Shown piece after piece: positions 54,101-63,100 of a stretch of DNA of 64,000 nucleotides (within the stretch, counting starts at the first letter, position 1; each line of letters starts with the position of its first letter). The stretch is from Lycorma delicatula. Lineage: Eukaryota > Arthropoda > Insecta > Hemiptera > Fulgoridae. A program made the position numbers and the translations under genes. The notes under the pieces are model-generated. The model ran no database searches, was not told where the DNA came from, and saw only the letters and a program-made list of their open reading frames with translations. Location of the stretch: contig NC_134460.1 of assembly GCF_047948215.1 (NCBI RefSeq), forward strand, positions 12,171,001 through 12,235,000, read 5' to 3'.

Positions 54101-57100
54101 TTTAGTGAAATATATACTAAAATAAATCATCTAGGTTTAGAGAATCCTGTACAAATAAAAAACTAACCTTGTTAGTGAGAAAATGCCTCTAAGAAGTGTA
54201 TAATCATTCTATAGGTGCCCATTTTTGTGATTTTTAGAGAAATTGTTTCTTTAAAAGTGAGAGAATGTTTTTGTATTTGTTTTACATTAAAATTGATTAC
54301 TACTGAAATTTGAAGAATGTTGAGAGTTATAATGAAACAGTAATAATATTGGCATGTCTTAATATATATTTATGTTATGTATGATGAAATGTGCAATATA
54401 TTCTTTACTTTTCTATAATATCCTTAAAATAAGATAACCACTTTTGACACCAGTGCAAGAGCTTATTGAATCACTCCTTTGGAGTTTACAACTAATTTCC
54501 ATAAATGTTTTGACTGTTTTTTTCACTGCTCATTGTTAATGAAACATTCCATGTTTTTTTTAACTTTACAAATAATTGAAAGGGGGTGAGATTAGGACTG
54601 AGTAGTAAGTAGGTGAATCATGGTTCTTTACTTATCACTGTGATTTAAAACGAGAGGCTATGGTTTTTATGATAAATACATATGCGTTGTAGCGGAGAAT
54701 AATTATGCATAAAGTCTGCCTGGATGTTTATATTTGAATACCAATTAAGAATTCTTGTAATTTAACAGCATCGGAATAAACCAGCATTGAATCCTTTCTA
54801 TACGTCAATAAGAGTAATATTGTTTGAATTGTTATTGTTTGTTTTCTTGATTTTAAGATTGCTTTCTTACATGTGGCTCATTCTCATTAAAAGTGAATGA
54901 TTGGCCACTCTTGATAACCATGACTGATGTCGTACAGAGGCAAGTAACTCTGTTGTAATACATTCCATACTATTATTATTTTTATTATTTTTTTTGTTAC
55001 AATATAATCATTTTTGTGTGCTTTATTATGGTCACTGTTTACTATGTTAGAGGTTATAACTGAAAATTTTAACAAGTTAGGGAATTTTCATTTCATAAAA
55101 ATTCAAAGTTTTAATCATTACTTCAAAGCTTATGAAGTAACCGTTAAAGTGTTGAAAGTGTTTGAATTATGTAATTTTCTTATTCATATTTTTCTCCATA
55201 GTACTAAATATTCAGTTCTTTAGATTACAGTGGTTATTAAATTTACATTCAGAAATTAATAACATTAAAAAATGTTTTACCAGTTCAGAACTTACTTTTA
55301 GCATATTACTAGATTATAAATTGGTAATCTGGACATTTATTTTACATTAATAATATCCATATAATTGTTAGTTAATAAATTGAGGATTTGATTATAATTT
55401 GAAATCTTGACAATTTCCATCAATCTAAAAGTAATAAATAAAATATCTATAAAAATTTTTATATTTTATCTTCATTCTGTTTAATAGGAAAGGCAGAAGA
55501 AAATGCGTGAATTAGGAGATATAAAATCAAAGGAAAGTTCAGTTTTTGAATCATTAATTGAACAAGGTGAAAATTTATATGCACAAACATCACCTGATGG
55601 GAGAGAAATTATAAGACAACAGTTAAGGTAAGTGGATTAGTTTAGTTCAATTTTAGCGGAACCAGGAAGGATAAACCATTATTTTTATTTTAAGGATTAG
55701 TTCTGTTATACCAGAGAAAATGTAAACTATGAAAAAATTTATATTAAAATAATGAAAAATGACGCTTAAATTTGGATGAAACTTTTATGGTAAAACAAAA
55801 TGACCCTTTTCTAAAAAATTGGTCCTTCCTAAACAGAAATACATCCTAATAGTAACTTTGGTAATAAGACAAAGTGACCTTTTGTTTAAAAGGAAAAATA
55901 TAAATCTTGAGGAAATAACATTACAATTTAAAACACTGTTCTGGTATTGTTTATAATTTTCTGTACAAGTATTCTTTCATCGTCAGTGTATTTTACTGAA
56001 AAAAAGAAGTATTTTTTCTGTTCAGAAAGTGTATGTGCCAAAATAACATTTTTTTTATGGCTGTATTATAATATTTAAATTATGCAGCTGGACCTATATC
56101 TCAATGAGGGTCATTGTGAGCCAGCCTCTGTGGTACAAGTGGTAGTGTCTCTGCCTTTCTTGTTGAAGTCCTGATTTGAATCCATCAGGCATGAATTATG
56201 CAGAACCTATATCTTAATGAGAGTCACTATGAGCAGTCCTCCTGGTATGAATGGTAGCATCTCAGCCCTTTCATCCAGAGGTTCAGGGTTTGAATCCCGG
56301 TCAGGCAAGCCAATTTTCACATGCTCTAAAATTGTCATTTCATTTCATCCTCTGGAAGCTAAAAAAAAAAAGAGTTCATGAAACAGATTTTATTGTGGTA
56401 CTGTTGTTCAACCAATCAAAGCCTACTCTTTTCAACCATTGAGCCGTCAGAAGTGGGTACTGTTTAATGTATCAGCTGTTTTTTTTTACTTTAATTCTAA
56501 TCCAATTTAATAGTTAGCAAGCAGAGTTTGATTTGAAAGTACACCAATAGGTAACTGATTTTTTATATTACACTGTTTATCTTTTGTTAATTATGTCAAA
56601 TTCTAAGGAAGAAATGTCTACTGATTAATATTAAAGAAAAGGCAGAAATTATGGTTCGACCTATTGCCACAGAAATGTATTGTTTAATGTAATTTTTGAA
56701 AGGTTAAAAAAAAATTCCATTAAAAATATATTGTATCATTGATTTATAGATAAATAATCCCAATATTTTCTCAGCCATAAAAAAAAAAATTACTTACAAC
56801 TCTTTATAATTGTCATTAATGCATTCTTGTGAAGTTTATAGCACTTGCCAAGGTTCGTGTTCTGATTTACTTGTACTATTATTGTACATTATGATCCATA
56901 TGTACTATTATTGCAAATTTGACCAAAAAACATACAAATGAACAGAACATCAAAAAAAGAAATTCTGTTAATTCTGAATGCTGACAGGCTAGTCAGTGTT
57001 ATATCATGCATTAATTCTAAGAATTATTTATTTTATTTTTATTTTTTAAGAATTATTTATTCTAAGAATTAATTATAATTTTTAATGTTACATTCTGTCA

Positions 57101-60100
57101 TTGAAGGAGTCTAATTTCATTTTCGCACACTAAATATTGGATTAAATATATAATTATTACATTTGTTATATTAATTCAGACTTGATTTTGGAATAAGGAA
57201 AAACAAGATACTCAAATTGAGGTATCTTATTTCCTCACTTCTTTCACTGATTGTAAATTGTCATAATCTGGTACACAATTGTCATAATCATTTTATGGTA
57301 AAGAATTTCTGTTGTTATCAATATACTTCATTACTATACAGAATGAATTTAACTATTATTACTACCATTAGTTATCTTTTTCTTTATTTTAATACTTAAT
57401 GCCTTTTTACCATTTTATTGACAGAAATATACGTACTTTGTGGGACAACTTCTCAGATGATTTGCAGGCTGGCACTCATAGATTAGATCAGTGCTTATTG
57501 CAGTTTGCTGAATTCTCTCTGAAACAAGAACAGTTAACTAAATGGTTAAAAGATGTTGAAAAGGCTATACAGCAACATACCGAACTGAAAGGCACCTTAC
57601 AAGAGAAGCGTGCTCAATTACAGGTAAATTTTCCATTAACTAATTGGTTTGTAAGTTTTTTAATATAATTTTTTAAATCAGTTTTTGTTTAAAAAAGTAA
57701 GATATTACTTTCTAACAATCTGTTACTTTATAAATTTATCTTGTTGTTTTCTGGTTCTGATTGTTAACCTATAAAAAAGATTTACATATTTATTTTTAAT
57801 ACTTTTCAAACTTAGCTTAGTTACTTCAATATCATATGATCAAATATATTAATTTAAAAATCATTTGTGGAAATAAACATCTTTTTTAATATCTGTATCA
57901 GTGTAAGGTTGTGATGATAACATCACTCTAAAATATTATACTGGTGAGCAAACCTCTTTAGAAATTGTCAGTGATAACCAATATTTTTTTTCTTTACGTT
58001 TTGTTAACACTGTAGAGAAGTAGTTAAATGTTAAAGGATATTGTTTCATTACCGTCTCTGTATTTTCTATTGTCAGTAATTATTAAAAAACACCTATGGA
58101 TTTAGCAATTCCATCTGTTCAGTCAGAAATATATAATGATTCAAGATGGAAATAGATTATGGCCGGTTCAGATGGCTGTTTATGTTGCATAACCACTCTG
58201 GAAAAGTGGGTAGTGGAACATAAAGATGATACATTAATAATGTTTGTGGAGATTAAAAAGGTGTAGAGGTGAAATTATCATAATTTTTAAAGTAGTTAAA
58301 CTATTGGTTAAGTATATTACTATGGAGTAGAAAAGAACAGGGTATATCAAAACAATCTAATAAGTGATGAAAAAAAGTAAATATTCATGACAAACAATAA
58401 TTGTTAATGGAATGTATACTAACATATGTTATTTAGTAATGGATGGATGTAATTTCATATTCTTTTCTTATGTTTTTTTATTTTTTGATTGATGCAATTT
58501 TTATATCTATTTATAAAATCCAAACTTCACATCTTACGGACCCTTTATGAACCAGTAATTTTTTTTTGTTTATGTACACTGCATTTATAAAAATTTATGT
58601 TCTTTGAAACTATTTCATTACATCTTTCTTTTTATAATTATATAATTGCTGGAATAGTTAATCATGGCTTTCAGGTGATAACAGATTATATTTTTCTTGC
58701 AAAAAAAGTGTTACTGATATAATTATTTTTATGACAGTTCTGTACAAAGCAATGAAAAATAATTACAAATAGCTGTAGGTAATAAAATATTTTATTATTA
58801 TTATCGATTAAAATTTCATATTAGTGATTACATTAGTTTTAATTACTGTTATTCTTTTTTTTAGAATCATAAAATTATGCATCAAGAAATTACATCACAT
58901 CAGCAGCTTGTTGAATCTGTATGTGATAAAGCTGAAAAGCTTATTGAACAAACTCATGATAGTTCACTGAATGTTTATCTGCAGTCAATCAAACAGTTGT
59001 TCCAGAATATCATGATGAAGTCTCAGGTAAAGTATTTGGAATAAATAGATTTTAGATAATCATCATAATAATTAGTCATCATTTATTTTCTTTTGTACAT
59101 TTTTTCAACTAGAAATCTGTATTGACACATTATATGTATATGGACATGGAGAGATCAATACATGTCCTTTATTTCAATCTGTGTAAATTAAATAAATAAA
59201 CAGATTGTAAATTAAATTTTATATCAGCTTTGCAATTTTTATTTTATCAATTATATAATACTTTGCATTAACCATTTACATAATAAACGTTGTGTTGATT
59301 CAAGTGGATAAGGTAGCAAATTTTTATGGATAGAAATCTTTTTTTCCTGTTAATATTTTTATTAATCCTTTTTGCCAGTGACTCACCTGCAACTGGGAAA
59401 ACTCAAGTATAACATTTCTTTTTTTGTTAAACTGAATTACTAGATTTTTTAGAACAAATCAATATTTAAAAACTGAAATCTATATGATATCTTGCTTATA
59501 AATCTGCATAATTTTAATGTTAATATAAATTCTGTTTTACTTTTTTGATTAGATACGAATAGTTTAAATGTGACAAAGAAAAGATATGACTGAAAATTTG
59601 TTATTACAAGAAAATGTTAAAAATTTAGTGGATGGATGGTTACAATATGAGGCTGTAAACAAGATGAAAATGAAAGAAGTTTTGTAGTACAATCTTGGTA
59701 AAAGTATAACATGGTCTAGTGAATTTAGTTGTAAAGGAAGTGTAAAAAGATAATTCAGGATGTACATTAGTTGTAAAGGAAGTTAAAATGATAATTCAGG
59801 ATGTACAATGCTATAAGTACATTGAAAATAAAAAATTTTTACAGAAAGCAGAGAATGGAGAATTCCATCATCAAAGACTAAACATTAATGATAAACTAAA
59901 AACAATTTAAGTGACAATTGACTTGTATAAAGAATTATATTCTTACCTAATTTTTTTATTATTGATTTATTTCAGGACCTTCTGGATAGTTTAGAAGAAA
60001 GTGTTAATAAACATACAAAATTAACCAGTGATTGTGAAGCTTTCAGAGACTGGTTAAATGAACAGAAAGAAAAACTAGAAGATTGTAATGATGTAACTGG

Positions 60101-63100
60101 TGAAAAAGCAGATGTAATACGCCAATTAGAAACAGTTAAGGCAAGTATTTGCTTTTTATGTTAATTTGTGATTTCTTAGAAATCTTGTTAAGTGGTGAAC
60201 AAAAATTTTAAATCATTTATTAATGTTTCATTTTACTTCGTTTTCTTTACATAGGCTTTGAAAGCAGATTTCAATGGTGATAAAAAGTTGGAAGAATTAA
60301 AGGTGTTGTTTGGTGTTGTAAGTAAGAGTACTACCAAAAAAGGAATTTCATTACTGGAGAAAGAATTAAAGAAACTAAATGAATCTCAGAAACAACATCA
60401 GTCTCAAATGGGTTAGTAATAAATATCAAGTATTTTTATTAGTGAACTATATATTTAATTTGGTTTACATTTGGGGGTTGAAATAAGGAATGGAAAAGTT
60501 TTTTTTTTTTTGTTAACATTTGAGACTTTCTTTAATGACAATCATGAGAGAAATTTAATTGGTTTAGTGACATGGGTGAAGTAGGTTGTTTAAATTACAT
60601 TTCATGATAAAAACAATTTTATAATACTGTACCATAAAAGGAACCATGAACATGTATTACTAATGAAACTGAATTTAAATGTCTATTTTAATGAATAATA
60701 TAATTTACTATAATTTGCAAGTTATAGAAATTAGTAACTATAATTTGCAGTTTCTCTCATTCTAATGCAAGTAAAGAAAATACTTAGAATATTATTTATA
60801 ACTTACAGATGTTGTCCAAGAGAAACTTGAAGGAATACTTGCTCAGTGGAATGACTTTGAAAAGAACTTGGATATACATACAAAATGGTTCCGAGCCACT
60901 GAAGTAGCTTTCCGGGACCAGCAGTTGAAAGCAACATTTGAAGAAAAGGTACTGCTTATATTTTACTTTTTATGAACTGCTTGGAGTTTATTTTATTTAT
61001 CTAATTTCAATCAGATTCTAAAAATAAGATAAATTATAATACTACAAAAACAGAATTAAAAACTAAAAGAAATAACTCACTTTTATCTTATTTCTTTTAG
61101 TTTTTAATTCTGTTTTTGTAGTATTATAATTTAATTTTTTGTATTGAGTTTATTTTATTTTTTTTTATACCTTCAGTAATTAAATTTCAAGCTGTAGGAA
61201 AGCATATGATTTTATTAACTAATCTCTCTCTGACTTTGATATGTATACAATCTAATTTTTACCATTTCTTTAGAAGAATGAATAATTATGTTTTATACAT
61301 ATGAAAGTCAGAGAGAGATTAGTTAATAAGAAAAATTGTAGTATTGGAATGTACAAGAAAAAATTTATGGTTAAATAAATGAGAAATAAAGTGAGTTTTT
61401 AAATGGATTTTCTGTTAACACTGAAGTCATTAATGTGAACAAATTCATTCTGTACCTGATACTATTTTTTGGAAGTCATGGTAGACTGATGAACTGCACA
61501 TTATTTTTGGTAAAACCTTAATATGTGATATATTGGTGAAAAGATTATGTAAATAAAATGCTGAAAATTAGTTAATTTTAACTTAATAAATACACTGTTG
61601 AAATCCATACTGTTAAAATTGGAAAAACAATGACATCAGCACACGTCGTTACACCTACCGCACATTAAAGTTTTGCCAACAACATTTCTTTAATTAACAA
61701 GTTAAACAAAAATCAAGTTTGTCATTGGATAAAAAAAGGAACTTAATTCCATAATGGGGTGGGGAGAGAGGTAAGTAGTAATACTCACTATATGCAAAAC
61801 ATGACCGATTAGTCAGTATCATGTCTAAATGTTATTTCATTTTCCACAAATGGTTAATATTGATAGTAGCAACTAAGGTGAAAAAGAGCCATTTATAAAT
61901 TTCTAGTCTCAAGTGATCCAATCAGAATCTGAACAGTAACTGTGAAATACTGTCCAATCTACCACTATTGGCAAAATTTTATTTAATGTGCAATAAGTGT
62001 AATGTGGGTTGATGTCATTGTTTTATCAATTTTAACAGTATGGATTTCAGTAGTGTTCAAACGCTTAAATAAGTTCTGAACTTTGATTTATTATGTTAAA
62101 ATTTATTTTAAATCCATTTCAATGATCATTTTGAGCATTTTATTTACATGATTTTTTCACCAATATAGAAAGTTTATTTGTATACCAAATTACTGCCCTT
62201 TATAACATAATTCCCCCCCCCCCCATGTGTAATGCATGCTTGCTATAATGGTCTGACAGCTTTTGAATTCCTATCAGGAGGCAATTTTTGCTGAGGTGTC
62301 AAATTTCCTGGATCACGGAAATTTATTCCTGAAGTGTTTCCCAAGCAATAATGTATGAAAATATCAACAACAGAACTCGCAATATGTGGGTACAAAATCT
62401 TTTTCTGGACATAGTTTTTGAACTTTCGGTCGCAAAACTTTTTTTTGAATTGGGGTATATGTTTTTTTGTATTCTGGTTTCATTTTTGATTTATCTCACT
62501 GTCATGAGAAGATCTTCATCGATCACGGTGGCAGCAGCAGTGATGCTTGTTGTCTACAGCAGTAGAAGGTTGATCAGAGCATGACATCTGCTGTATTTCT
62601 GTCCTCCCTAAACCATGTATGACAATGTTGTATCACTACACACTTCCTGTAATGTATGCGTAATGATTTTGATGTATGCGGGGTTTGCTGAAGTTTTGTT
62701 ATGTGACCCAAGATCATTTTCGTCTCAAGTTCAGACTGTCATACTGCACTGTCATTGTTATGCGCTTAATAAACCCTGAACAACTTAAATGGTCTACTTT
62801 TGAACACTTCAGTCTCACACTGTTGGTTACCATGAGTTTTTCTGTCTTATTTTCCGTGCATATGCACATTGATTACGTTTGGGACAAACCACATATGATG
62901 AGTGGGTAAAACATTTTATTCATTTGCTAGAAGGTAAAATTTTCATTATCTAAAAAAATCTGATGTGGACACCGCATGACTTCCTTGTACACCTATTAAA
63001 TTACATAAGATTTTATTTCATTAATAACTTACGATATTTTATCATATTATTATTAAATTATTTCGTATTATTTATTGTAAAATTTCTTACAAACGAAGGC

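Noticed and set aside
54470..54700. Candidate transposase relic in intron 25
   Set aside because: Translations in all frames gave no ordered motif set, so I left it unassigned.
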